Shown: one piece after another, positions 22,059-33,026 of the stretch
How the letters are laid out: each line of letters begins with the position of its first letter
How positions within the stretch are numbered: the first letter of the stretch is position 1
DNA from: Channallabes apus
Lineage: Eukaryota > Chordata > Actinopteri > Siluriformes > Clariidae
Assembly (NCBI GenBank): GCA_030522415.1
Contig: CM060113.1
Location: forward strand, 3,767,467-3,831,466
Length of the DNA stretch: 64,000 nt
Reading direction: 5' to 3'
Program-made: the position numbers and the translations under genes
The notes under the pieces: model-generated
The model's database searches: none
What the model was told of the DNA's origin: nothing
What the model saw: only the letters and a program-made list of their open reading frames with translations

Positions 22059-22805
22059 GTAAAAACGTAATGTTATGCCGACGAATGCTGCTTTTTGTTA
22101 CCGATTTATTCACTTTGCTCTCGATAGAGTATTTTTTACATAATTGCATATAAACAGACACAACAGACTGAAATGCTGACCATCTTTATTTTGAGGCAAA
22201 CAGTCCCTTTAACTTTTATTTAACTGTTGCTTTATGCTTTAATCTTGAGCTGTTTGTAGTTGTTTTGTAACAGCTGATTTTTTTATAAGTTTTTCTGTAG
22301 TTGAAAAAGTAAAATGATGTTACCAGTGACGGTGCTGAAGTGTTGTTAGGTGTCAGCGTTAATAAACAGTTTACTTACAACAGCTTTGAATTTGAGTGAT
22401 TATTTTTCAAAATCTTTGTTTTAATGATGTAATGCATTTACATCAGTATAATAGTAAAGTACGGTTACAGTTCACAGCACAGTACAGTTCACAGTTAAAA
22501 TTGTTACATCTTGGCTTTTGTTGAATTCACAGGATTTTATTGGCAACTTTTGTTGCCAGGTAAGTACTGTAATTTAGCGTAATTACAAAAAAAAACCTGT
22601 AATGCCTTTTTACAAGTTTAATTTTATAATCCTGTAAAAAAATATATAAAATACTGTATTCTGCAAACATCAATTTATTGTAAATTGCTAAGCAGTATTA
22701 TACTGTAATCCATTTTACAGCAATTAACGGCTATTTTACAGGATTTTATTGGCAACTTTTTTGCCAGTAAATTATTGTAAATTCTACAGTATGTTCTTTA
22801 CAGTG

Positions 22806-23157
22806 TATATATCTGTAAGCAGAAGTTTGTGTAACATTTATGGAAGGAGTCTCCAGTGACAGCGTGTTGTAACTGCAGAGGTAAAGCTGTAACTTTTTCT
22901 CTCTCTTTTATGTCTTATTAACTAATTTCTCCAGATACAAAAAGTGAGCTTGGTGAGGAAAGGCTTGTTTATTGTTGCTATAATATGGAAGTTATAAATA
23001 ATGCATGTTTGCACATGTTCCAGACGGTTGAACAAATAAAAAGACAGCGGTTCATGAGAAGAAATAAAAATAGCAAATAAACGTGGTATTTTCTCAACCA
23101 TACCACATCCACATTCACACCACAAACACAGAACTAATACAACCTGTTAACGTCAAC
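22806..23157. other. unique sequence, no gene recognised
   Basis: The minus-strand frame at 23125-22922 has no recognisable feature. Confidence 0.4.
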
Positions 23158-23579
23158 GGACACTATGGACACTTTCATGCACATCTACCCTGACATTGGA
23201 ACTCATATTTATGTTTACATTCTGGACCCCTGCACAAAGTCACTTTAATAAGGCACCTTAACACATGTTTCCATGCAAATTACTTGCACACCATACATCC
23301 TCCACCAAATTTCAATTTTAAAAGAAAATCTCTATTGTACAGTATATCTCTATTTTTATTTCTATTTTATGTACAGTATACTTTTATTTTTTATTTCTAT
23401 TTTTCATTCTAGTTAAGTTAAAATTTTCCTATTGTATTTCTTTATTCATATTTATTCCTTACTGTAAGATTTAATTCTCTTTTTAAGGTCACTGGCGGTC
23501 GTGTAAGCATTTCACTGCATATCGTACTGTGTATGACTGTGTATGTGACGAATAAAATTTGAATTTGAATTTGAATTTG
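23158..23579 (+). mobile_element. L2-type LINE 3' end
   Basis: The right part (TCACTGGCGGTCGTGTAAGC, CATTTCACTGCATATCGTAC, then ATAAAATTTGAATTTGAATT) is nearly identical to 55803-55890, where it follows reverse-transcriptase sequence. This fixes it as the 3' UTR and tail of the same LINE. The left part has the low-complexity T-rich 3' UTR and ACTATGGACACTTTCATGC-like sequence. No coding part remains. Confidence 0.85.
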
Positions 23580-23794
23580 GTATAAGATTACCTAATGCTT
23601 CATGACTTACAGGAAAAGAAAAGTGAAACAGTTATCGCATCCACATTTCACATACTGTTTTGTTAAAAGTCCTGAAGCATTCTGTTTTCACGCTTGTTAT
23701 CGTCAACATGAATGTAAGACACTATGGATACACTGAAGCTCATCAAAGCTCTACACAATCCAGGTAAGATTTCTTTTCTCCGTTCCCATCTTTT

Positions 23795-24125
23795 TCACCC
23801 TTTGATACTGTTAATCATCTCCACTTCAGCATCAGGAGCTATAACCCTGACCTGGTTTTCATCACGTCGACACATTTGATCCGGCCACTTACCCTGAAGT
23901 GTTCAATTTCCTCACCCCGATAGAGTTGTTCCTCAGGGCTCAGCTCTCTGTCCAGTGTTGTTCTTTCTATCACACGTCTCACAGATCAGATTTTATATCT
24001 TTCCTTAGTATTGAATAATTGATGACACAACTTTTCTTTTTTTTTTCCTCCACCTCCCAGGTACCTCAGAAGATTTCAGGCTGACATCTATTCCTGCATG
24101 GAAACCCATCATCTGAAACCAAAAC
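23795..24125 (+). pseudogene. decayed LINE reverse-transcriptase fragment
   Basis: Short in-frame blocks follow the order of a LINE reverse transcriptase: FDTVNHL near 23800, then sequence at about 23925-23950 that resembles the VPQGSVLGP palm motif after decay (GTTCCTCAGGGCTCAGCTC), then a DDTTFL stretch near 24021-24040 in place of the (A)DD motif. Stops and shifts lie between all blocks. It is downstream of, and separate from, the LINE tail at 23158-23579. The family is probably L2-like. Confidence 0.5.
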
Positions 24126-24254
24126 TTGAATAACAGAACTCCCCTGTGCAGGACCACTCAATTACTGCCAGTACCATAGCAGTGTGTCTGACACATACAG
24201 AAAAAAAAAACAAAAAAAACTTTTGTGTAATTCTAACTTGTGTAATTGACTGTA

Positions 24255-25125
24255 GAACCAAAATCCAAAGGGAGGCGGTAGACCTGATCCAACTCCTCCT
24301 AAAAATGTAACCTGTAACCCTTTAACCGCATGAAACACTATGATGTACATCACAAACAACAAACGTATTTATCCAGCTTAAAACAAACAGACATGTGTCT
24401 ATCCCCTTGATTCAAATTAAGTCCGAGTCCCCCTTATGACTTTTGTCTCAACTCTGTCCAGAGGAGCTAAATCTAAATGCACTCCACCATCTTCACTCTC
24501 AGGTAGGAGAAGCTGGATCCAGTCTGACTCCACCCCTTGTATCTTCGGTCCAACTCTGCCCTGAAGAACGAGCTGGATCAGATCCGATTTCACCTCCAGA
24601 GTTTTGGTTCAATTTCACCCCGGTAGTTGGATCAAGTCTGGCTCCACTGCTGGACTTTTTCAATTTCAAAGTTTATTTGTCACATACACAGACATACACA
24701 GTATGACTTTTGGTTTATATCTGCTCAGGTAGGGACAGCTGGACCATTAGTTGAACCCCATCCAGGTAGGAGAAGCCAGATGCAGTCTGATTCCAGAACC
24801 TGGACTTTTGGTTGATTTCTGCCACTAATTGGAAAAGCAAGATCTTATTTGCCTGAACCACTTGGACTTTCTGATTAACTCCACTCACATAGGAGAAAGT
24901 CTGGATGAAGTCTGACTGACATCAATTCTGCCTAGTTAAAAGAAAAAGACCTGGCTCCAAATTCTCCTAGGTACAGTAGGAGGTGCTGGATTACTGTAGA
25001 TTGGACTCCAGTCCCTGGACCTTTGGTTGAAATTTGTGCAGGTAGGGGCAGCTAAATCTGCTCTGAATGCCACCCAGGTAGGAGAAGCTGGATCAAGACG
25101 AACTCGCCCCTGGAGTTTTGTGATA
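24255..25125. repeat. decayed ~70-bp minisatellite with an inverted unit
   Basis: A block of form GGTAGGAGAAGCTGGATCCA, then GTCTGACTCCACCCCTGGA, then CTTTTGGTTCAACTCTGCC recurs irregularly from 24425 to 25125: near 24502, 24570, 24630, 24730, 24768, 24890, 24975, 25040 and 25078. A unit in reverse orientation lies at about 24255-24310. A 43-bp piece matching the inverse of the L2 tail lies at about 24660-24702. The frame at 24443-24706 runs through these units and is an artefact. Confidence 0.75.
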
Positions 25126-25263
25126 AAGTAAATGGTATGAAGACGTGAAGCCAGAGCTGATTACTTTCCAACCCTGACTGTATTCATTATCTTTGTATCA
25201 AGTCTGGTAAATTATACTCTTTACTGGAGTCTAGAAATGTTTAGCTGACCATGTCAGTATGAG

Positions 25264-25276
25264 AAAGTGTGTGCGC

Positions 25277-25307
<31 letters not shown>

Positions 25308-25397
25308 CTTAGGTATTCTGGGCTTGGACAGGAACATGGGATTTTTCTCCCACTGCTCTCTAATGAGAAGAGCCACTGTCCTCCATCTCACACACAC

Positions 25398-25459
<62 letters not shown>
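25264..25459. repeat. (GT)n and (CA)n microsatellites
   Basis: (GT)n at about 25270-25300 with GC steps, and (CA)n at 25389-25459. The two can pair as an inverted repeat about 90 bp apart. The long His/Thr and Cys/Val frames are artefacts. Confidence 0.93.
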
Positions 25460-25466
<7 letters not shown>

Positions 25467-25533
25467 CACACAAAGAGACACATACACAACTCAGCAAAAA
25501 CAGGAGGCTTAATGATGGAGGACTGTTGAACAA

Positions 25534-25534
<1 letters not shown>

Positions 25535-25565
<31 letters not shown>
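25535..25565. repeat. (TG)n microsatellite
   Basis: Perfect TG run of about 15 units. Confidence 0.93.
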
Positions 25566-25570
<5 letters not shown>

Positions 25571-25653
25571 CACATTCCTACCTTGGCGGCTTGATGTTTC
25601 TTTTTGTGAATTATAGTAGTGTGAGTATGCTATAACATTTGTGACTTTTGGAA

Positions 25654-25654
<1 letters not shown>

Positions 25655-25721
<67 letters not shown>
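25655..25721. repeat. (TG)n microsatellite, 67 bp
   Basis: The longest perfect dinucleotide run of a single type in the middle of the window. Confidence 0.95.
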
Positions 25722-25723
<2 letters not shown>

Positions 25724-25809
25724 AATTAAGGGGTTGGTTTGACATGTAAGTGTGTAGGTACAGGCTTCTGATGAAATGCAGAAACATTTGACGCCCGTTT
25801 GCAGCCGTA

Positions 25810-25812
<3 letters not shown>

Positions 25813-25846
<34 letters not shown>

Positions 25847-25935
25847 GAAACAGAGAGACAGACAGAAGGACAGAGAGAAAGCAATGTGGGGTAAACAACA
25901 TAGAGAGAGAGTGAGAGAGAGAGAGAGTGTGAGAT
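25813..25935. repeat. (GA)n and purine-rich repeat
   Basis: Perfect (GA)n at 25813-25840, then irregular GAGA/GACAGA words to 25935. Confidence 0.9.
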
Positions 25936-26156
25936 ATATCCCTAGCCATTAACTTTCGAGAATTACACCTTTTCCGTTGACCAGGAACGATGGAGAAAGT
26001 GTGAAAACAGACAAAGAAGGAGGGAGAGAGCGAGGGAGAGCACTGACCCTGAGTCTCTGTCGTCCCCTTTCACAGCCTATAAGCATGATGGATGGTCCCT
26101 CTGCATGACCAGATTGCTTACCCAGACATGAAGGAAAAAGGGGAGTGAAAACACCC

Positions 26157-26157
26157 G

Positions 26158-26191
<34 letters not shown>

Positions 26192-26492
26192 CTTGTTTTT
26201 TGTTTAAAACTCGCTCCATATGCATGGACAGTGCTGGATCTGTGAATGGCAGCTCTAATTAAATACTGAATATATTTGCTTGTGTGTTTCAGTGTGTGTG
26301 TGTGTGTGTGAGCGTGTGTGCATGTGACACTCGTCCACTTCCTACACGGTGACCCCCGGCTGTCACTCACACTTCCACGCCATTCAGGATCCCACACACA
26401 CTCAACCTCGCTGTCTGTCAAGTATCGGAGCGCAGCCGAGTGTGTGTGAGTGTTGACTTTTTGCTCTTTTTCTCTCTCTCTCTCTCTCTCTC
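26157..26492. repeat. (CT)n, (GT)n and (TC)n cluster
   Basis: (CT)n at about 26157-26186, (GT)n at about 26291-26310 and (TC)n at about 26470-26492. The sequence between them is unique. The 154-residue minus-strand frame over this interval is built from the repeats. Confidence 0.85.
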
Positions 26493-26499
26493 TTCCTCT

Positions 26500-27029
26500 C
26501 CCAGTATATCTCTCTCTATCTCTGCATCTTTCCAAATTCATTTAAACTCTGCTTAGTTTCATTAGCATGCCTGTGTGTGTATGTTATTGTTTACAAAAGC
26601 GGTAGTTTAGCGGCAGTTAACTCAGTTCTAGCGCGCTGGAGGGTGTAAGTTCAGATCCGAGGAGAGTTTAAATGAGGCTGGGTTGAATTTTACTTCACAA
26701 CAGGGCAAAAGGTTCGAACAATTGGTGCACCTTTGGCATCGCTAATTGCAGGTTGCTCTTTAGCCAAGATACAAGTTTATTTTCTATGTCACAGTTTCTT
26801 TCTTTCTTTTTTTTTAAATAAATCTTCTTTTTCTTCTTTTACTTAAGGATTGCTAATTATCCTTAAAATGGTCAAAGTGCACATTTTCTCTTTTTTTTCT
26901 TCTATTGTATAAAATACCCAACATCACCAAACCTACTGTATAATGTCACATCATACAAGAGTGAGTCCTATGAGACAAACTCTTACGGAGTATAAAACAC
27001 CCTAAAATTCCATCTATTGTGCTTCTGCT
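26500..27029. other. unique sequence; possible tRNA-like SINE trace
   Basis: At about 26600-26670 an AGTTTAGCGGCAGTTAACTC stretch followed by GTTCAGATCC is weakly tRNA-like. The evidence is not enough to call a SINE. Confidence 0.25.
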
Positions 27030-28790
27030 GTGAAGAAAGCATAGCAGAAGTGCCCTAATGGCTGCCCCTTCAAATGGAAATCCTTGATGAAGTGCCCTTT
27101 CAGATGCTGCTATGTGCTAGAGAATGTGATACGATGCCCTCTAGTTTGCCTCTATGGTAAATAAATCCTAATAAAACGTCTGCTAGAGTGGCCCTACAAA
27201 GGAATAAAGTGATAAATTGCCAGTTAGCATGCCCTTACATTTGGGGAAATGTAAAAACATGCGCCTATGCCTGCTCTTCAAAAGAGACAAACGTGACCAA
27301 GTGCCCTTAAGGGTGCCCTTATGGTAGATAAAATGTGATTAAATGCTCTCAGGGTTGCCACTGCAGTAGGGAAAACAAGAAAAAAAAGTGCTCTAAAGGT
27401 GGTCTTTCAAGTAGAAAACCCTGATCAAGTGCCCTCTAGGGTGCACTTATAGTGAAAAATGGCGAAAGTTGATGAGATGTTGAAATGGTTGGCCTTCAAA
27501 TGTAAACAACAACAAGAAAAAATAAATAAAATAGGATAAAATAAAATATATTTTATTTTAGATATCCTGCACTTGTCATAACTAATCTCCTCTCATTGGT
27601 GCCTTTATGAGGAAGAAATTTGATCAAATATCATTTAGGCGGTCTTATAGTTAAGAAAATATAAAGAATTGTTCTTTTAAATGCCCCATGTGGTAGATTA
27701 AAATGATAAAATGCCCTCCAGTTCCTCTTCACCATGGCATGACATGAAGAAAGTGCTCTAAAGGCTGCACATCAGATTTAAAAAGCCCTTAAGTAAAAAA
27801 CGTGCTGAAATATCTACCTACAGTAGAGTAGATACAGTACAAATGTGATAAGTGCCTCCTTGAGTGACCTTACATTAGAGAAAACATGCCAAAGTGCCCT
27901 TATAGTAAATAATTCATAATAAAGTGGCATATAAATGGCCTTACATAAAGAAAAAGGTGCCCTTAAAGTAAAAATACAACAATCACGAGCTGTTTAGGGT
28001 GCCCTTGCAATAAAGAATAGATGATAAAGTCCCCTTTAGGGTGCCCTTAAAGTATGGAATACAATAAAAAAATGCCCTTTAGGGTGCCCTTAAAGTATGG
28101 AATACAATAAAAAATGCCCTTTAGGATGCCCTTATAGTGGATAACACATAATAAAGTGGCATCTTAATCTACTTAAAGTTATCCTTAAGTCTCCTTAAGT
28201 TAAAAAATAATGACATCTGAATGCCGTTAAAGTATAGAAAACAAAATAAAGTACCCTTCAGGGTGCCCTTACAGTAATAGATGATGAAATGCTTGTCTGA
28301 ACAATAAAGATAACACAATAAAGTGCCCTTTAGGGTGCACTCATAGAAAAGCATACTGTACAGCTTACAGTAGATAATACATGGTAAAGTGCCCTCAATG
28401 TGGGAAGCCTTTCAATAAAGAATAGACTGTTCTTTTGGGTGCCTTTAAATTTAAGAATACATGATAAAACACCCTTTAGAGTTCCCTAAGGAAATGGTAC
28501 TCAATAGTTTGTGCAATTTGGGGTGAAGAATGCATTGTAAAGTTCCCAATACTATTCAGATGCCCTAATAGAAGAGAAAATGATAAAGTGCCCTTTAGGG
28601 TGGACTTACTGTAAATAATACATACTAAAGTCCCCTTTAAACTGCCTTACAGTAAATCATATACTGTATACAGTAATAACGTGCTCTATATGGTGCATTT
28701 TACGGTAAAGATTGCATGAAAAATGCCCTTTAGGGTGCACTTACAGTACTGTACATTAAAGACTATACACATAAATGCCCCTCAGAATTA
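27030..28790. repeat. 1.75-kb decayed ~42-bp minisatellite
   Basis: Words of type AAAGTGCCCTTTAGGGTGCC followed by CTTATAGTAAATAATACATGAT recur throughout, with many substitutions and units of varied length. The best-preserved units are near 28030-28115 (two adjacent near-identical copies), 28320, 28587 and 28724. The core CCCTTTAGGG is nearly self-complementary. A (G)CCCTT word occurs dozens of times on the plus strand. The minus-strand frame at 28354-28169 is read through this repeat. Confidence 0.88.
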
Positions 28791-29269
28791 GACGTAGAAT
28801 TGGAAACAAAAATTTACCTGTAATTAGAATGCGAGTCACACCCCTATACGGTATGTTTCAAGAAAGTAACAACTGTGGGAGGGGCATATTCTGTCCTGCA
28901 TGTCAATCAAAGCAACACTAGACAATCGTAAGGTTCACGCAGCTAGCGCTTCCTTCAGAGTGTGTGACGCTGCACTGTGACACCACATGAGCTGCAGTTT
29001 GTAAAATTCCGTTTTTTCTCCACGTGTGAACGCCACGTGTCACCGAAGCTCATGCTACTATTCACGCTTCCCAGATGTTCTTCCTCTGTGGTATTCCGGT
29101 GAGCGTCGGCACGTGGTGACACACTGGGGAGACAATAGAGGGCGAACCGAGTTCTACCTAAACTACAGTAGTATAGTGTGTAGTATTGAAATATAATAAT
29201 AACTGTATCCAGAATTTATTTCCTACAGTAGTTTTATCTTCCCAGATGTCACATCTCAGCCATGCTGAT
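28791..29269. other. unique sequence, no gene recognised
   Basis: CpG is more frequent here than in the flanking repeat (for example TCCACGTGTGAACGCCACGT near 29020). No coding frame of note. Confidence 0.4.
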
Positions 29270-29690
29270 TTAGTCTGACATCTTTTCTAAAGACCTATTT
29301 CTGGGAGGGGGGCTGCCTTAATGAAAATCCCTCCTGCAGACACCTCATGTCATGTCTAATCAGTGAGGTGGGAAAGCGATGCTAACGTCTGGGCCGCGTA
29401 CAATAACAGCGCGGTTGAAATTTACTTAACGCCGGCAGAAATGGCTGAGTTAAGTGCCGTCATAAAAGCTCACTTAGGGTGATGGCTTGCGGTTTGTACC
29501 TGGAGAGAGAGAAAGAGAGAGACAGCCAGGTTTTTTTTTTTTTCTTCTTCGTCTCCTTACCGAGCCGTTCCATCACTCATTAGCTTTTATGGAGGTTTGC
29601 CTTTTCACTGCTCCGCTAGAGTGTAATGTGAAGCCTGGGGCGCATAAAGGGCAGTTAGCCACAAAGATCGTACCCTGTGCGCGTGCGTGT
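29270..29690. promoter_or_regulatory. candidate conserved non-coding element
   Basis: Repeat-free apart from a short GA/T run at 29503-29543. It has balanced composition and blocks such as GTCTAATCAGTG, GCCTTAATGAAAATCCC, CCGTCATAAAAGCTCACTTA and AGTGTAATGTGAAGCC. The frame at 29487-29735 crosses GA and GT repeats and is not convincing. The call rests on texture only. Confidence 0.25.
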
Positions 29691-29691
29691 G

Positions 29692-29693
<2 letters not shown>

Positions 29694-29722
<29 letters not shown>
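29694..29722. repeat. (GT)n microsatellite
   Basis: Perfect GT run of about 14 units. Confidence 0.9.
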
Positions 29723-30353
29723 TGTCGGGAAATAAGGACACTCTGTGGCTGTAAGCTCTGTTAACACACACCTTCACACACCATTTCGTGTTTAGGGTGA
29801 CTTTTAGTGAGCCGTTTGTTATTGTTCCAACCAGGCGAAGAGAAGAAAAGCTCTGGCTCTGTTCAACTTTAAAGAAAGAAAGAATGAAAGAAGGGAATTT
29901 ACAGATGCAGCATTTTATATCCTCAGCACTTCTGGGGAAATGTGATTTAAGGATGGGACTCGGTGGAAGCTCAGGTTGTGATGTCACAAAAAATGCGATG
30001 AAACATTTAATGTTAATTGAAGTTTGAAATCTCAGTAAGATTCGCAAAGCATACTGTACGCTCGTCTGTCCTAATTCTGTTTAACAGCTTTATGTAAAGT
30101 TACACTTCTGAAGTTTTCAAAGAACTGACACTGGAAACTCTTGAATAAACATCTCCTTAGAGAAAATCTTACAACATCAACACCAACCATTTCTATTAGT
30201 AACTCGGTCAGAGCTGCTCTAATAACAAGAAAAACATTTCTGACCAATCAGAATCCAGAATTCATAATCAAGTAAATATTACATGTGAATGTGATGCATA
30301 CTAATGCATATTCATACATTTCTGTATTCTTTATCAGGGTTATGTTTCTAGAC

Positions 30354-30415
<62 letters not shown>

Positions 30416-30557
30416 GAGATGTTAGCCGCTAGAATGATGTCCTTCAGTGGAAGAATCGATTCTCCAACGCTGCCTCATCTCAGACGCTGCAGGGATTTAT
30501 CACCATTAAGGACATGATTGACATTCCGGCAGTCATTTTGGCAAGGATGCCACTGTA

Positions 30558-30596
<39 letters not shown>

Positions 30597-31002
30597 AAAG
30601 AGAAGGTTAATAGGGAGCGAACTGCATCTCGTGTGTCAGTGATTATGTAGGTCTATAGTGTTACATTATTTCAGATTGTGTGTGTAAAAGCACCTCGAGG
30701 TGAACACACACACACACACACACACAATCACGCACACACTTCTGTTTAATTACATTACATACGGGCACTTGTAATTAGATTGTCAACAACACAATCATAT
30801 TAATAAGATTATGTGAAAATATGGGTAGTGTGTTTAAATTCCGTTTATTTCAAGGATATTTCAGTAGTGAGAGCCGTCTGGAGGGAAAACAATTAAATGC
30901 TTTAAAAAAAAACGTCCTATAAAAGAACATTTATATTTTATTATTGATGAGGTTAATTTAAAATGTAAAGTTTTAAAACGTATTTTTATTATACTTCGTT
31001 GT
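29723..31002. other. unique sequence with three microsatellites
   Basis: (GT)n at about 30357-30416, (GT)n at 30560-30591 and (CA)n at about 30709-30725. Frames at 29655-30047 and 29788-30027 overlap on opposite strands and show no domain. Confidence 0.5.
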
Positions 31003-31238
31003 TGTTGGTCTTTCGGCTGCTCCTGACGAGGGGTCGCCACAGCGGAATATCCAGTCCGCACTACAACTTGGCACAGGTTTGATGCCGGATGACCTTCCTG
31101 ACGCAACCCTCCCATTTTTAATCCGGGCTTGGGACCGGCTCTGCATCCAGTGGCTGGGGTTTGGGCACCGGCTGGGAATCGAACCCGGGCCTTCCACATG
31201 ACAAGCGAAACACCTACCACTGAGCCACCAGTGCCCAT
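31003..31238 (-). mobile_element. tRNA-derived SINE with RTE-like tail
   Basis: On the minus strand the head reads TGGGCACTGGTGGCTCAGTG and has a B box GGGTTCGATTCCC. The 3' part reads CCGCTGTGGCGACCCCTCGT and GCAGCCGAAAGACC, the type of tail shared with RTE-like LINEs in fish. A related tail lies at 60540-60660. The two minus-strand frames here (31238-30861 and 31197-30973) are the SINE read through. Confidence 0.82.
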
Positions 31239-31402
31239 TTATGCATATTATTGCTTAAGGATCCTCAAGAAACAAAACTGAAAACGTTGGACCACAATAC
31301 CACAAAGATATAAAATAATGTAATTTAAGGTAATAATAATAATAATTTGATTGATTGTGGTATTATTATTATTATTATTATTACAAGTATTAGTATTAGT
31401 AT
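31239..31402. other. short AT-rich spacer with (ATT)n
   Basis: Two short (TAA)n/(ATT)n runs near 31331-31345 and 31361-31382. Confidence 0.6.
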
Positions 31403-31404
31403 TA

Positions 31405-33024
31405 CAGTGGTGTGAAAAACTATTTGCCCCCTTCCTGATTTCTTATTCTTTTGCATGTTTGTCACACTTCAATGTTTCTGCTCATCAAAAACCGTTAACT
31501 GTTAGTCAAAGATAACATAATTGAACGCAAAATGCAGTTTTTAAATGAAGGTTTACGTTATTAAGGGAGAAAAAAAACTCCAAATCTACATGGCCCTGTG
31601 TGAAAAAGTGATTGCCCCCCCTTGTTAAAAAATAACTTAACTGTGGTTTATCACACCTGAGTTCAATTTCTGTAGTCACCCCCAGGCCTGATTACTGCCA
31701 CACCTGTTTCAATCAAGAAATCACTTAAATAGGAGCTACCTGACACAGAGAAGTAGACCAAAAGCACCTCAAAAGCTAAACATCATGCCAAGATCCAAAG
31801 AAATTCAGGAACAAATGAGAACAAAAGTAATTGAGATCTATCAGTCTGGTAAAGGTTATAAAGCCATTTCTAAAGCTTTGGGACTCCAGCGAACCACAGT
31901 GAGAGCCATTATCCACAAATGGCAAAAACATGGAACAGTGGTGAACCTTCCCAGGAGTGGCCGGCCGACCAAAATTACCCCAAGAGCGCAGAGACAACTC
32001 ATCCGAGAGGCCACAAAAGACCCCAGGACAACATCTAAAGAACTGCAGGCCTCACTTGCCTCAATTAATGTCAGTGTTCACGACTCCACCATAAGAAAGA
32101 GACTGGGCAAAAACGGCCTGCATGGCAGATTTCCAAGGTGCAAACCACTTTTAAGCAAAAAGAACATTAAGGCTCGTCTCAATTTTGCTAAAAAGCATCT
32201 CAATGATTGCCAAGACTTTTGAGAAAATACCTTGTGGACCAACGAGACAAAAGTTGAACTATTTGGAAGGTGCGTGTCCCGTTACATCTGGCGTAAAAGT
32301 AACACAGCATTTCAGAAAAAGAACATCATACCAATAGTAAAATATGGTGGTGGTAGTGTGATGGTCTGGGGTTGTTTTGCTGCTTCAGGACCTGGAAGGC
32401 TTGCTGTGATAGATGGAACCATGAATTCTACTGTCTAGCAAAAAATCCTGAAGGAGAATGTCCGGCCATCTGTTCGTCAACTCAAGCTGAAGCGATCTTG
32501 GGTGCTGCAGCAGGACAATGACCCAAAACACACCAGCAAATCCACCTCTGAATGGCTGAAGAAAAACAAAATGAAGACTTTGGAGTGGCCTAGTCAACGT
32601 CCTGACCTGAATCCTATTGAGATGTTGTGGCATGACCTTAAAAAGGCGGTTCATGCTAGAAAACCCTCAAATAAAGCTGAATTACAATAATTCTGCAAAG
32701 GTGAGTGGGCCAAAATTCCTCCAGAGCGCTGTAAAAGACTCGTTGCAAGTTATCGCAAACGCTTGATTGCAGTTGTTGCTGCTAAGGGTGGCCCAACCAG
32801 TTATTAGGTTCAGGGGGCAATTACTTTTTCACACAGGGCTACGTAGGTTTGGATTTTTTTTCTCCCTAAATAATAAAACCCCTCATTTAAAAACTGCATT
32901 TTGTGTTTACTTGTGTTATCTTTGACTAATAGTTAAATGTGTTTGATGATCAGAAACATTTTGTGTGACAAACATGCAAAAGAATAAGAAATCAGGAGGG
33001 GGCAAATAGTTTTTCACACCACTG
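31405..33024 (+). mobile_element. full-length Tc1 element (Passport/PPTN-like)
   Basis: The 1,620-bp element is bounded by CAGTGGTGTGAAAAACTATT and its inverse, with TA on both sides (31403-31404 and 33025-33026). The terminal repeats are about 215 bp (31405-31621 and about 32812-33024). Each has an outer and an inner repeat of the TGTGAAAAA-type motif, the IR/DR arrangement of fish Tc1 elements. One transposase frame lies between them and is disabled. The arms differ from each other by only scattered substitutions. The Passport/PPTN name is from memory of the terminal sequence. Confidence 0.93.
31785..32807 (+). pseudogene. Tc1-like transposase, three stops and a lost catalytic Asp
   Basis: From the ATG at 31785 the frame runs 340 codons to TAG at 32805-32807, the normal length for a Tc1 transposase, with no frameshift. 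Residues 1-110 hold two helix-turn-helix segments (AISKALGLQRTTV near residue 25) with an AT-hook-like SGRPTK between them. The DD34E catalytic domain follows. The first Asp is replaced by Asn (TNETK, codon 32241-32243). The second is intact (QQDNDPKH, 32514-32516), and the Glu lies 34 residues on (NPIEMLW, 32619-32621). In-frame stops lie at 32220-32222 (TGA where relatives have Trp), 32436-32438 and 32688-32690. The protein would cut and paste DNA at TA; this copy cannot. Confidence 0.95.
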
Positions 33025-33026
33025 TA

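Larger units (their letters stand above)
21214..22805. mobile_element. 1.59-kb CACTGTAA-type non-autonomous element
   Basis: The left end reads TACTGTAACAAATTGCTG and the right end is the inverse of CACTGTAAAGAACATACTG, both next to TA. Both ends are rich in subterminal TTTACAG and CTGTAAA words. There is no transposase. The interior holds two TGCATTATGGG motifs (21313-21323 and 21440-21450; the inverse resembles the CCCATAATGC part of the ZNF143/STAF site), a perfect hairpin at 21580-21635, exon-like segments at 21703-21756 and 22031-22058, and a duplicated AGGATTTTATTGGCAACTTT block (22532-22560 and 22739-22767). The left TA lies in an AT repeat, so the duplication there is not diagnostic. 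Confidence 0.68.

Noticed and set aside
25254..26541. Long His/Thr, Cys/Val and Arg/Glu frames on both strands
   Set aside because: Translations of (CA)n, (GT)n and (GA)n.
27030..28790. CRISPR-like array (short repeats with variable spacers)
   Set aside because: The genome is vertebrate, the repeats are diverged and uneven in spacing, and no cas genes are present. It is a decayed minisatellite.
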